This document shows positions 16,337 to 24,725 of a DNA stretch of 39,017 bases, one piece after another; positions within the stretch are counted from its first letter, which is position 1, and each line of letters begins with the position of its first letter. The stretch comes from JBHHYU01 sp046757725. Lineage in GTDB: Bacteria > Desulfobacterota > Binatia > UBA9968. The notes beneath the pieces are model-generated. The model ran no database searches. It worked only from the letters and a program-made list of their open reading frames with translations, and had not been told where the DNA came from. Location: the NCBI GenBank assembly GCA_046757725.1, contig JBHHYU010000016.1, positions 1 to 39,017 of the forward strand, read 5' to 3'. The position numbers and the translations under genes were made by a program.

Positions 16337-18111
16337 AAAAGACCGGCGCAGAGATATTTGCAGAGTCACTCAAGCACGAAGGGGTTCGCGTCGTGTTCGG
16401 AATCCCAGGGGGAGTGGTTCTTAAGATTTTTGATGTTCTCTGCCAGCAAAAAGACATTGAATTTATCCTGACCCGTCATGAACAAGGGGCGGCTCACATG
16501 GCTGAAGGTTATGCCAAAGCTACTGGGAAAGCGGGCGTAGTGCTGGTGACTTCCGGTCCTGGAATGACGAACATCGTTACCGGATTGGCAGATGCCTATA
16601 TGGACTCGGTGCCCCTGGTAGCCTTTGCAGGCCAGGTTTCTACCAATCTTATTGGCAACGATGCCTTTCAAGAGGCGGATAACCTCGGAATTAGCCGGCC
16701 CTGTACTAAGCACAACGTCCTGGTGAGGGATGTGCATGACCTCGCACAAGTAGTCAAAGAGGCTTTTTATATTGCTACGACCGGACGGCCTGGGCCGGTA
16801 TTGGTCGATCTCCCAAAAGATGTAAGCACGGACAAGGCCGAATTCCATTATCCGGACAAAATTAAGCTACGCGGCTATAACCCTACATACGATGGGAACA
16901 AGTACCAGATTAAACAGGCCGCCGACGAGATCGTGAAAGCCAGGAAACCAGTGATCTACCTTGGCGGTGGTGTGATTTTTTCTGATGCAGCCGATGAAGT
17001 TCTGGAGATGGCAGAGCTTAACCAGATTCCTGTTGCCATGACGCTAATGGGTCTTGGGGGGTTTCCGGGAAATCACCCGCTTTCTATGGGAATGCTGGGC
17101 ATGCACGGAACCTACTGGAGCAATATGGCCATGCATCATGCCGATCTGGTCATTGCAGCTGGTGCACGGTTTGATGATCGAGTGACGGGTAAACTCTCGG
17201 AGTTTTGTCCGGGCGCTCGCGTGATACACATCGACATCGATCCCACCTCCATCAAGAAAAATTTTCATGCCCATATTCCGATTGTAGGGGATGTGAAAAG
17301 CGTGCTCCGGCAGATGAATATGATTTTGCGATCTATGGATGGAAACCAGAGCGACTTGAAAGACCAGCGCCGCCCCTGGCTCAAACAGGTTAACGAGTGG
17401 AAGAAGGCGCATCCGTTACGCTACGAACAGGGTGATCAAGTGTCCAAACCGCAGTATGTGATCGAGAAACTCTTCGAGATGGCCAAAAACGAAGAGATTG
17501 TTGTTACGGACGTCGGGCAACACCAGATGTGGGCTGCCCAATATTTCAACGGGCCCAAGCCACGCGCCTTCATCACCTCCGGAGGGTTGGGTACGATGGG
17601 GTTCGGCTTCCCCGCGGCAATTGGCGCGCAGAAGGCGCATCCTAAAAGGCTGGTGGTGTGCATCACCAGCGAGGGTAGTTTCCAGATGAATCTCCAGGAA
17701 CTTGCTACGGCCCAGGAGCATCATCTGCCGGTTAAGATCGTTCTACTCAATAACCGGTTTTATGGGATGGTTCGGCAGTGGCAGGATCTGTTTTATGAGG
17801 GCCGATATTCTGCCAGCGATATGGGCAAGACACCTGATTTTGTCAAGCTGGCCGAGGCTTATGGAATACTTGGTCTGCGCGCTGATACGCCAGCCGAAGT
17901 GGAGGCTGTACTGCGTGAAGGGATAAAACATAAAGGACCCGTCCTGATGGATTTTCATGTGGACCCGTTCGAAAACTGCTATCCCATGATTCCGGCTGGT
18001 GGGGCACACCACGAGATGCTCTTAGAAGATCCGCCCGAACTGAGAAGAGCGGCAAAGGGTGGAGCGGGGAAGAAAAAGGCTGATGAAGCAGAAGGCGTTC
18101 TCCCTGCCTAA
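16333..18111 (+). CDS. ilvB: Acetolactate synthase, large catalytic subunit
   Basis: TPP-dependent condensation of two pyruvates (or pyruvate and 2-oxobutyrate), the first common step of valine, leucine and isoleucine synthesis. The TPP-activating Glu is E50 in TRHEQGAAHMAEG. The FAD/central domain (about 190-340) has GARFDDRVTGK, and the C-terminal TPP domain ends with the usual YPMIPAGGAHHEM substrate-binding segment. Length 592 aa. An oddity: the Mg/TPP-binding motif, usually GDG(S/C)FxMN…NN, reads S446-E447-G448-SFQMN…N473-N474, so Gly and the metal-binding Asp are replaced by Ser and Glu. The rest of the site looks intact, so activity is still expected. Confidence 0.94.
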   Translation: MKKTGAEIFAESLKHEGVRVVFGIPGGVVLKIFDVLCQQKDIEFILTRHEQGAAHMAEGYAKATGKAGVVLVTSGPGMTNIVTGLADAYMDSVPLVAFAGQVSTNLIGNDAFQEADNLGISRPCTKHNVLVRDVHDLAQVVKEAFYIATTGRPGPVLVDLPKDVSTDKAEFHYPDKIKLRGYNPTYDGNKYQIKQAADEIVKARKPVIYLGGGVIFSDAADEVLEMAELNQIPVAMTLMGLGGFPGNHPLSMGMLGMHGTYWSNMAMHHADLVIAAGARFDDRVTGKLSEFCPGARVIHIDIDPTSIKKNFHAHIPIVGDVKSVLRQMNMILRSMDGNQSDLKDQRRPWLKQVNEWKKAHPLRYEQGDQVSKPQYVIEKLFEMAKNEEIVVTDVGQHQMWAAQYFNGPKPRAFITSGGLGTMGFGFPAAIGAQKAHPKRLVVCITSEGSFQMNLQELATAQEHHLPVKIVLLNNRFYGMVRQWQDLFYEGRYSASDMGKTPDFVKLAEAYGILGLRADTPAEVEAVLREGIKHKGPVLMDFHVDPFENCYPMIPAGGAHHEMLLEDPPELRRAAKGGAGKKKADEAEGVLPA

Positions 18112-18123
18112 AAACATTTCCAG

Positions 18124-18642
18124 ATGGAACGCATCATATCAGCCCTCGTCGAGAACAAGTCCGGTGTTTTAGCCCGTGTCTCAGGTCTGTTCAGCGCTCG
18201 CGGGTATAATATCGACAGCCTTTCCGTTGCGCCCACTTTGGATCCAACCGCCTCCATGGTCACCATCGTAACTCGAGGAGATGAAAAGATTCTCGAGCAG
18301 ATCATGAAGCAGCTCAATAAGGTAATCGAGGTCTTGAAGGTCATTGATCTGAGTGAAGCTGACTATGTCGAAAGGGAAACCGCACTCATCAAAATCAATG
18401 CGAGGCCGGAGCACCGGGATGAAGCAATGCGGATCTGCGATATATTTCGGGCGAAGATCGTAGATTCTACCGCCCAGACCTACACCATTGAGATCACCGG
18501 CGATGGAGATAAGATACAGGCGATCATCAACCTCCTTAGGCCCTTGGGGATCAAGGATCTTGTGCGGACAGGCCGAATTGCCATTGCCAGAGAAGCCATT
18601 AAGGCCGCGGCACGCCGTGAGCCTCAGGCAGCCAAAGCTTAA
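18124..18642 (+). CDS. ilvN: Acetolactate synthase, small regulatory subunit
   Basis: Binds valine and stimulates the large subunit. The N-terminal ACT domain (about residues 3-75) begins RIISALVENKSGVLARVSGLF and includes the RGYNIDSLSV stretch near the effector site. The C-terminal domain (about 80-160) with ARPEHRDEAMRICDIFRAKIVD is typical of the long IlvN/IlvH form. The 172-aa length is normal. It follows ilvB by 12 bp with no clear ribosome binding site, suggesting translational coupling. ilvC, often next in such operons, is not here; non-coding DNA follows instead. Confidence 0.94.
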   Translation: MERIISALVENKSGVLARVSGLFSARGYNIDSLSVAPTLDPTASMVTIVTRGDEKILEQIMKQLNKVIEVLKVIDLSEADYVERETALIKINARPEHRDEAMRICDIFRAKIVDSTAQTYTIEITGDGDKIQAIINLLRPLGIKDLVRTGRIAIAREAIKAAARREPQAAKA

Positions 18643-18826
18643 GGCGCAGCTCTTTCCTTTTCTGGTCCGTTCCCAACTGCATCCCGCTACTTGTCCGATG
18701 GCCTATCCTCAAGAATAACTATTCTAGATAGTCGTAGCGTGGTGCAGGCAGAGGAAGCCATATCCTTCCGTGGATGAATCACCTAGTGCAGTGTCTCACG
18801 CTGTTGGTACTCTATCCGAAGTACAC

Positions 18827-18934
18827 CACCACGAAGGACACGAAGAGCACGAAGGAAGACAATAGCCTCTTGAAATCCGGTTGCTCTTCTAATCCGGTTG
18901 TCCGTTCTTCGTGTCCTTGGTGCGCTTCGTGGTG
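18827..18934. repeat. Long imperfect palindrome with 'cacgaagg' units
   Basis: The left arm begins caccacgaaggacacgaag at 18827 and continues with further cacgaag(g/a) units. The right arm ends with the inverse, cttcgtggtg at 18934, again with cttcgtgtcc units. Arms of about 29 bp enclose a spacer that itself holds a direct repeat of atccggttg. Tandem 'acgaagg/cacgaag' palindromes of this look are seen between genes in many environmental bacteria. This is a stem-loop-forming intergenic element, possibly mobile, not a gene. Confidence 0.65.
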
Positions 18935-19094
18935 AATAGAGAAACATGGGTCGACCATCATGGCTACGGATAGGCACCATGCCGGCGGGATGAGAACCTG
19001 CAGTGATGTCTTGGGAACTAGGGTGTTTCGCACGAGATTTCATTCCCCGATGCTAAACTGTTACGTCCACCCTCCGGTTAGTTTGTAAAAAAAC

Positions 19095-19123
19095 TTGACA
19101 GAGGCGGATAAACGTGTCATTAT
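19095..19123 (+). promoter_or_regulatory. Sigma-70-type promoter for the small secreted protein
   Basis: TTGACA (19095-19100), a 17-bp spacer, then CATTAT (19118-19123, four of six). It lies 94 bp upstream of the next start. Confidence 0.5.
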
Positions 19124-19216
19124 CGGCGTAAAGTCGGCTGCTTAGCAAAACAATTGATATGGTGAATTTCATAGACCTAGGGGTAACCGGTATTAACCAA
19201 GGAGGGTTAAGGTGCT

Positions 19217-19726
19217 ATGAGAAGAACATGCGCTAGTTTAGTCGCTGTTATGGTCGTTTTTTTTGTTGGACTTCCGGGGGCCTTTAGCGAAGAACTATTT
19301 TCCAGGATCACGGGGACGGTGCTAGTTGCACATGGCCATCCTGTTGCAGGAGTAAAGATCAGCGTTAAAGACGCCGGCGGAAAGGTGATTCGGCAAACCA
19401 TTACAAATAGGAAAGGTCAATACGCCCTCGAAAAACTTCCCCTAGGCCAGGTTCATCTTACGCTTGATGCCCGTAAGGCCGGATATAGGGGAGAAACCGT
19501 CGTAGCCTCTTTGAAAAAAGACGGGCTCACCGTCATCTGGACGCTTTCAGCCAACAGAAAAGCTATGGCAACGGCGCTAGCTGGTACTACCGCCCAATCG
19601 GGCGGAGTCACAACTTTGGACTGGATCTTGAGTTCCGTCCTGACCGCGGCTTTCGTCTCACCTGCGATAGTAGCTGCTGCCGGTGGGTTTGATAACGACA
19701 GTAAGGTCACCAGCCCGTCCATGTAA
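19217..19726 (+). CDS. Secreted protein with carboxypeptidase-regulatory-like Ig fold
   Basis: A 169-aa protein not recognised as a named family member. The N-terminus is a signal peptide (about 1-24, ending PGAFSEE). Residues about 29-115 look like a carboxypeptidase-regulatory/transthyretin-like beta-sandwich: ITGTVLVAHGHPVAGVKISV, then TNRKGQYALEKLPLGQVHLTL. A hydrophobic stretch follows (about 133-155, WILSSVLTAAFVSPAIVAAA) with a short polar tail. This arrangement suggests export and perhaps anchoring to the inner membrane by the C-terminal helix. It has its own promoter and a strong ribosome binding site (aaggaggg, about 19199-19206), and no operon partners. Such domains often bind or scaffold; no enzyme motif was seen. 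Confidence 0.75.
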   Translation: MRRTCASLVAVMVVFFVGLPGAFSEELFSRITGTVLVAHGHPVAGVKISVKDAGGKVIRQTITNRKGQYALEKLPLGQVHLTLDARKAGYRGETVVASLKKDGLTVIWTLSANRKAMATALAGTTAQSGGVTTLDWILSSVLTAAFVSPAIVAAAGGFDNDSKVTSPSM

Positions 19727-20253
19727 TAGCCAAGGAAACTTGTAACCGAAGGAATCTGCGATGGTGAATGAGGCCGTTTTTCCGCTGGTAGCTTTTGGGT
19801 TGTTTGGCCTCTCCAACTAGTCTCATCTTAGCTTATCGAGTGCAGATCCCTGCACGTCCAACCGCCCGGCAAGGGTTTGCGTCATCCCGCGTTCGAGTCT
19901 TGCTTCCGCCGCCGTCGGTGTCTGCCAGATAGTCTGTCTCCAAATCCTGCTTGCATCCGGTTCTAATCCCTACAACATGGCTAAAACCCTTCTCCGAATG
20001 AAAGTAATCACTTGATAAAGGTTTCCCCGCACTGGGAACCGGAAGGATCAAAAAGTTTATGGGTGTTGGGATAGGCCCATTTCGAGGATCTCATAAGTTC
20101 TCAAAATCCAGTACTGCATTGGTTGGCTCAAAGAATACATGGAGTTCACAGTTTAAATCAGAGGAAATCTTTACGCTGGACGCTACCTAGGGTATAAAAA
20201 AAACGGACGGAGAACTTCTTGGAACCTAACTTTTTATTGAACGAGGTAACCAA
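19727..20253. other. 527-bp intergenic region
   Basis: No convincing gene. A 19-codon frame (19761-19820), preceded by gaagga, would encode a hydrophobic peptide but lacks other support. A small hairpin gtgcag-atcc-ctgcac is at 19840-19855. The only strong signal is the promoter at 20170-20198. The remainder shows nothing I recognise. Confidence 0.6.
20170..20198 (+). promoter_or_regulatory. Sigma-70-type promoter for the FAH-family gene
   Basis: TTTACG (20170-20175, four of six), a 17-bp spacer and TATAAA (20193-20198, five of six) lie 55 bp before the ATG. Confidence 0.55.
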
Positions 20254-21120
20254 ATGATTATTGCTATTTTCGACGGTTTTCGCATGGGTGTCGTGGAGGG
20301 AGAGGAGATCGTTGATGTCACGGATGGGTTGCCACATTACGATCCAGGATTTTCTGCGAACTTCTGGGTGCGCATGTGTCAAGGCTTTGAGACAATCCGT
20401 TCAACATTCGAGATTCTCGCTAGAGAAGGTCAGCGAAAGTCACTCTCTCAAGTTCATCTGGAAGCCCCGATTCTCAATCCCTCTAAGATCATTGCCGCTG
20501 CAGCCAACTATGCCGCTCATGTCACTGAGATGAGGAAAAGAAGCGGCACACAGAGTTGGCTCAATCAGTTCGGAGTGTTTCTTAAAGCCCCTAGCTCAAT
20601 CATTGGGCCCGGCGAGCCGCTTATCTTACCCAATGTTCCCGGGAGAGAAATCCACCATGAATCCGAACTCGCCCTCGTTATCGGTAAAGGTGGAAAACAT
20701 ATTAGCGAAGCCGATGCCATGGATCATGTTTTGGGCTATACCATAGCGATTGATGTGACCGTTAGAGGAGAAGGTGATAGATCGCGCCGAAAATCCTACG
20801 ATGGATTTACCCCTGTCGGCCCTTGGCTGGTCACCGCAGATGAGATCAGCAATCCGCACGATCTGGACATCAAACTCTGGGTTGATGGTGACTTGAAGCA
20901 AGAGGTTAACTCGAGTGGAATGCTGGTAAAAATTCCTGCCATGATCGCGTATGCCTCTGATGTCATGACACTGTATCCGGGCGATCTCATTTCGACAGGG
21001 GCGCCGCCGGGAGTAGGGGAGATCCATCCTGGTGAAACTATGGTCGTGGAGATCAGCAAGATCGGCCGGCTAGAGATCCCTATTGCTGGCAAGAAGCCCA
21101 AGGCTTCGCCGCCAGTTTAG
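20254..21120 (+). CDS. Fumarylacetoacetate hydrolase family protein
   Basis: Metal-dependent C-C bond hydrolase or decarboxylase/isomerase fold, typical of aromatic degradation or oxaloacetate-related clean-up. The 288-aa protein has an N-terminal accessory part (about 1-70) and the FAH core. PSKIIAAAANYAAHV is near 78, the metal ligands are in HHESELALVIGK (about 131-142, two Glu), and IAIDVTVRG supplies the third acidic ligand near 168. STGAPPGVGEIHPGE near 248-262 is the conserved end. The substrate cannot be deduced: no pathway genes flank it, and it has its own promoter and terminator. Candidate activities in this family include acylpyruvate hydrolase and oxaloacetate decarboxylase. Confidence 0.85.
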   Translation: MIIAIFDGFRMGVVEGEEIVDVTDGLPHYDPGFSANFWVRMCQGFETIRSTFEILAREGQRKSLSQVHLEAPILNPSKIIAAAANYAAHVTEMRKRSGTQSWLNQFGVFLKAPSSIIGPGEPLILPNVPGREIHHESELALVIGKGGKHISEADAMDHVLGYTIAIDVTVRGEGDRSRRKSYDGFTPVGPWLVTADEISNPHDLDIKLWVDGDLKQEVNSSGMLVKIPAMIAYASDVMTLYPGDLISTGAPPGVGEIHPGETMVVEISKIGRLEIPIAGKKPKASPPV

Positions 21121-21170
21121 GCGACTTTCATTCTGTTTGCGGGAAAGATCATGTTCAAGTTGTACTGAGC

Positions 21171-21208
21171 AACTAAAGAGGCTTTAGTTTTCTTACGCCT
21201 CTTTGCTT
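21171..21208 (+). terminator. Probable (bidirectional) terminator between convergent genes
   Basis: Two overlapping stems are possible. One is aactaaag/ctttagtt (21171-21178 / 21182-21189), followed by ttttctt. The other is aaagaggc/gcctcttt (21175-21182 / 21197-21204), followed by gctttt. Because the loop is T-rich and the left arm A-rich, it could also serve the convergent response-regulator gene. Confidence 0.55.
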
Positions 21209-21314
21209 TTGGCGGCTTTGGCTGTTCTGCTGTTCGATAGGCTGTGCGGGTATCGATTTGACGGTTTTATCCCGTTGTCGTTTGTGTCCGGACGTGTGGG
21301 TCGAGTTGCAGTTG

Positions 21315-22736
21315 CTATGGGTTGAGAGGACTCGCCGGTGCCTGAAGGTTATATTTTTCGATACGATACCTGAGCGTTTCCCTCGAAAGGCCTAAGAGTT
21401 GAGCTGCCTTGGTTCGATTCCATCCGGTGTGGGCAAGCACGCGTTGTATGATTGTTTGCTCGAGCTCCTCAAGCACCACCCCACGCGAAATATCAATGGT
21501 GATGACGTTGCCTTCGGTCCCGGCAGGAGAAGGTTCTATTCCAATAGGAATAGGGCTGAAGCCAAGGTCTACGGGAGTAATACTTTTTCCGACAGTGAGG
21601 AGAACCGCTCGTTCGGTCATGTTGCGCAGTTCCCGAACATTGCCTGGCCAGCTGTACCTGGCGATGGCTGTCTTTGCCGTATCGGTCAATCGTTTATCCC
21701 CTCGGCTGTAACGTCGGCTGTGCAGGTGAACGAAATGCTCCGCGAGAAAAACGGCGTCATCGCCACGCTCTCGGAGTGGAGGGAGGTTGACGGTCAGGAC
21801 CTTGAGGCGGTAGTAGAGATCCTGACGGAAAGTCTGGTCCTGAATTGCCTGCTCGAGTGGTTGGTTCGATGCCGCCAATATCATCACGTCGAATCGGCGA
21901 CCCCTAAGACTCCCGAGTCGTCTGACCGTTCGCTCTTCAATCGCCTTTAATAGCTTGGCTTGAAGATTAAGTTCCATTGATCCTATCTCGTCTAGAAACA
22001 GGGTTCCGCCGTCCGCTGCTTCGAATAGCCCAATTTTTTGTGCCTTTGCATCGGTAAAGGAGCCCTTCTCATAACCGAAAAGTTCCGCCTCCAGGAGGGA
22101 CGTCGGGATCGCCGCGCAATTGATGTCGACAAACGGGCCGGAAGCGCGGCAGCTGTTATGGTGAATACCCCGGGCAACCAGTTCTTTCCCGGTTCCTGTT
22201 TCTCCGGTGATGAGAATCGCGGGGGCACCTAGCCCTGAGTTAATTTCGATCGATGAGATCCGATCGATAAGGGTCCGCACTTGCTGCATACCCTCGGATT
22301 GGCCGATGATCTCATGCGAGGGGTTGTTTCTAGCGGCCCGAGACCGGAGATAGTCCAGTTCGTGGGATCGGTGCAGGGACTGGGACACCCTATTTAAGGT
22401 GAGGCCAAGCTCTTCAAGATCGATCGGTTTAGCGACGTAGTCGAAGGCACCTAGTTTCATTGCCTCGACAGCCCCTGCGACCGAACCGTGTGCGGTCATC
22501 ATAATGACTTCGATTTCTGGTCGGGTCTCCTTGATCTTTCGAAGAACCTTTAAACCATCCATGCGGGGGAGCCGATAATCCAGAACGACGATGTCAGGCG
22601 GCTCTTGTTTGATTGCTAAGAGAGCTTCCTCGCCTGTCGTACTGATGCCCACGGAGTAATCGTAATGGCCAAGAAAATCTGCAATGGCCTTGGCCAGTAC
22701 CGTTTCGTCATCAACAACCAGAATGCTCGTGTTCAT
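21315..22736 (-). CDS. NtrC-family sigma-54-dependent response regulator
   Basis: Two-component activator of sigma-54 RNA polymerase. The receiver domain (about 4-115) has phospho-acceptor D53 in VVLDYRLPRMDG. The AAA+ domain (about 143-380) has Walker A GETGTGKE (about 178-185) and Walker B TLFLDE (about 245-250). The sigma-54 contact loop is GSFTDA (225-230) instead of the canonical GAFTGA. A C-terminal Fis-type helix-turn-helix includes GWNRTKAAQLLGLSRETLRYRI. An upstream in-frame start at 22823 lies inside the kinase gene; ATG at 22736 begins directly with MNTSILVVDDE and gives 473 aa. It lies 1 bp after the kinase gene in the same operon. The sigma-54 promoter found at 24710 is an obvious candidate target. 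Confidence 0.92.
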   Translation of the reverse strand: MNTSILVVDDETVLAKAIADFLGHYDYSVGISTTGEEALLAIKQEPPDIVVLDYRLPRMDGLKVLRKIKETRPEIEVIMMTAHGSVAGAVEAMKLGAFDYVAKPIDLEELGLTLNRVSQSLHRSHELDYLRSRAARNNPSHEIIGQSEGMQQVRTLIDRISSIEINSGLGAPAILITGETGTGKELVARGIHHNSCRASGPFVDINCAAIPTSLLEAELFGYEKGSFTDAKAQKIGLFEAADGGTLFLDEIGSMELNLQAKLLKAIEERTVRRLGSLRGRRFDVMILAASNQPLEQAIQDQTFRQDLYYRLKVLTVNLPPLRERGDDAVFLAEHFVHLHSRRYSRGDKRLTDTAKTAIARYSWPGNVRELRNMTERAVLLTVGKSITPVDLGFSPIPIGIEPSPAGTEGNVITIDISRGVVLEELEQTIIQRVLAHTGWNRTKAAQLLGLSRETLRYRIEKYNLQAPASPLNP

Positions 22737-22737
22737 G

Positions 22738-24207
22738 TTACCTTCTATTCGGGCCTGCGATGGGAAGAGTAAAATCCACGCGTGTTCCCCCTTTTGATCC
22801 TTTAGAAATAGCGATGACCCCACCGTTCCTCTCGACGAACTTCTTCGTCAGAGGCAATCCGATTCCTGTACCCTGTGGTTTGGTCGTAAAAAACGGCTCG
22901 AAAATTCGGCCGTGGCTTTCGGGTGGGATGCCTTCTCCGGTATCCTCGATCGAGATACGGACCCCGTGGGAGCTTGCTTGCGAGGGGACGATGCCCGTCA
23001 TGACAGTGACTGTTCCACCCGGTGGGGTTGCCTCGATCGCATTGGTGAGAAGCCCTAGCAGAATCTGTTCAACATGAAAGGGGTCCAGGGTTGCTTTCGG
23101 AAGGGTGGGGTCCAACTCCAACCGTGGGGTGATCTTGGACCTCTCAAAACGGGTGCGGAGGGCCTCCACCGTTTCTCGTACAACGGCATTGATGTCGACG
23201 AGGGAGAAATGCGGCTCAAGGGGACGGGAAAAGTTTAATAATCCTCGAATGCGGTTTTCTACTCGATCAACCTCTCCAATAATGTTCGACAGGTTTTTTT
23301 GAGTTTTTTCGCTTTGATCACATCCGATCTGCTGCTCACATTCGAGCTTTGCGACCTGGGCTGCCGCCCGAATCGAGGAGAGCGGATTTCCGATCCCATG
23401 AGCGACTGCGGCAGCCATCTCTCCAATCGCTGCCATTCGTTGCGAGGCGACCAACTCTGACTGCATCGTCAAGAGGTTTTGTTGCTGCTCGCTGATCTTA
23501 TTTGATGCTCGTTTGACGATGGCAAACAGTGAGAAATACAACAACAGCCCCCCAAGAATCGCTGCAAGTAGAATCACTAGCCTCGCGCGTTGGATATCCT
23601 TGAAAAGAGTTTCGGCTAACCGATATGTTTCTATGATTCCAACGATCTCACGCCCTTTTTTCGAGTAGATTGGAACATAAACCTCCACAAGTTTGCTGAA
23701 AGCACCCCGCTCATACACGTTTTCTCCTTTAACGATTGGGCTCACTTCAGCTACGATCTCACCCTCAAGGGCCTCCTCGAGCTCTGGATTATTCCTGAAC
23801 GCTGCGCCTATTAGGCGTTTTTCATCGGACCAGATGATCACTCCCTGGGAGTTGTAAACTTTGATTCGTACGATCTCCGGCATCATGGTGACCTGCTGAT
23901 GCAGGCGCGCAAACTTATGAGCTACCGCGCTGTAGTCTGGTGTTTTGAAGTCCTCTGAGGATACAAGTTGGTTTGCCTCCGTCCTGACAAAGGTCGCCGT
24001 GGTGTCCCATTCGCGCTCCAGCATTTCCTTGCTCAAATAATATGAAGCAATCATCCAGAGGGCGCCAGTCAGAGCAGCGATACAAATGAAGCTTAAAATA
24101 GCGAACTGCCTCGTGAGGTTGAATCCCCGTAGGGGATTCGAGGTATCGGGGGTATTTTTCACCATTTTTGTAACCACAGGAACCGACAGCTGCCCGGACG
24201 CTAGCAT
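22738..24207 (-). CDS. Membrane sensor histidine kinase (NtrB/AtoS-like)
   Basis: Sensor partner of the adjacent NtrC-type regulator. The 489-aa protein has membrane helices at about 34-56 and 210-233 enclosing an extracytoplasmic sensor domain of about 150 residues. The HisKA domain has the phospho-accepting H271 in AVAHGIGNPLSSIR, and the HATPase domain has an N box (LLTNAIEAT), G1 (EDTGEGIP) and G2 (GTGIGLPL). The residue after the His is Gly, where many HisKA kinases have Glu. Start ATG 24207 is preceded by aaaggg at good spacing on the - strand; Met15 is an alternative. It is transcribed divergently from the glycosyltransferase cluster. Confidence 0.9.
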   Translation of the reverse strand: MLASGQLSVPVVTKMVKNTPDTSNPLRGFNLTRQFAILSFICIAALTGALWMIASYYLSKEMLEREWDTTATFVRTEANQLVSSEDFKTPDYSAVAHKFARLHQQVTMMPEIVRIKVYNSQGVIIWSDEKRLIGAAFRNNPELEEALEGEIVAEVSPIVKGENVYERGAFSKLVEVYVPIYSKKGREIVGIIETYRLAETLFKDIQRARLVILLAAILGGLLLYFSLFAIVKRASNKISEQQQNLLTMQSELVASQRMAAIGEMAAAVAHGIGNPLSSIRAAAQVAKLECEQQIGCDQSEKTQKNLSNIIGEVDRVENRIRGLLNFSRPLEPHFSLVDINAVVRETVEALRTRFERSKITPRLELDPTLPKATLDPFHVEQILLGLLTNAIEATPPGGTVTVMTGIVPSQASSHGVRISIEDTGEGIPPESHGRIFEPFFTTKPQGTGIGLPLTKKFVERNGGVIAISKGSKGGTRVDFTLPIAGPNRR

Positions 24208-24340
24208 CCAACTGAACCCTTTGTCAATAAAGGGAACTGCGTGCCGGTACCGCGGCCTGTGATCCTACCAATCCCCGCGCAACATGAAATTTTCCTAACA
24301 CCTAGGCCAGAAAGGAAACCGAGATCTGTAAGCGATGACA

Positions 24341-24453
24341 TTAGAACTCTGCAGATGCAAAACTACTGCCATTCTGAGTAGATAAGCTCTCTCTTATTCT
24401 CAGGACGGGCAGGTCGCACCAATAATAAACGGTAAAAGACCTCAGAGTTCTAA
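24341..24453. repeat. 11-bp inverted repeats enclosing an inner hairpin
   Basis: Perfect arms at 24341-24351 and 24443-24453 are 91 bp apart. Inside, ctgag…ctcag and ataag…cttat arms form a second stem around 24377-24402. No target-site duplication flanks it. It could be a small structured RNA or an operator array; nothing decides. Confidence 0.35.
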
Positions 24454-24483
24454 ATTATTCTTTTTCTTTATGCTCGAGGAGCC

Positions 24484-24498
24484 TGACTGGACCAGTCA
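24484..24498. promoter_or_regulatory. 15-bp palindrome, possible activator binding site
   Basis: tgactgg-a-ccagtca is perfectly symmetric around one base. Its centre is about 220 bp upstream of the sigma-54 promoter, a distance workable for NtrC-type enhancer sites. That the neighbouring regulator binds here is inference. Confidence 0.4.
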
Positions 24499-24709
24499 CG
24501 CTTACTATGCCGCATGGTCCTGATTCGGGCTGGTAAATGCTGGTTGAAATCCACCACGAGGGTCAAATTTTCCGGTGGAAATGCCCCGCACTGTTTTCTC
24601 CTGTGGCCGGAGATTGGAACCAAAGAACTGGCCCGTATTCGTTGTAACGTCTAGTGCATAAACGATTTCTCGTAGAGGAGCATGTCGGTGACACATCAGG
24701 CAGAAGGAC

Positions 24710-24725
24710 TGGCACAGGCATTGCG
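24710..24725 (+). promoter_or_regulatory. Sigma-54 promoter for the glycosyltransferase cluster
   Basis: The sequence tggcacaggcattgcg has TGGCAC (24710-24715) and TTGC (24721-24724) with the exact 10-bp spacing between GG and GC. It matches TGGCAC-N5-TTGC fully. Transcription would begin near 24736, about 90 bp before the first cluster gene at 24825. The neighbouring divergent operon encodes a sigma-54 activator. Confidence 0.7.

Larger units (their letters stand above)
18643..19216. other. 574-bp intergenic region with palindromic repeat and promoter
   Basis: No convincing gene. It contains the long inverted repeat at 18827-18934 and a promoter at 19095-19123, both listed separately. Open frames across the repeat on either strand translate into low-complexity Phe/Val or His/Glu-rich strings and are taken as repeat artefacts. 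Confidence 0.7.

Noticed and set aside
18974..18989. Possible sigma-54 promoter (aGGCAC…GC with right spacing)
   Set aside because: The -12 half lacks the TT and the nearest gene is more than 220 bp away with a better sigma-70 site.
18783..19043. Frames on the - strand across the palindromic element
   Set aside because: Translations are low-complexity His/Glu or Phe/Val strings generated by the cacgaag repeats.
19761..19820. 19-codon hydrophobic reading frame with gaagga upstream
   Set aside because: Too short to distinguish from chance; no conservation information is available.
24341..24453. Miniature transposon with 11-bp terminal repeats
   Set aside because: No target-site duplication flanks the arms and there is no known end sequence.
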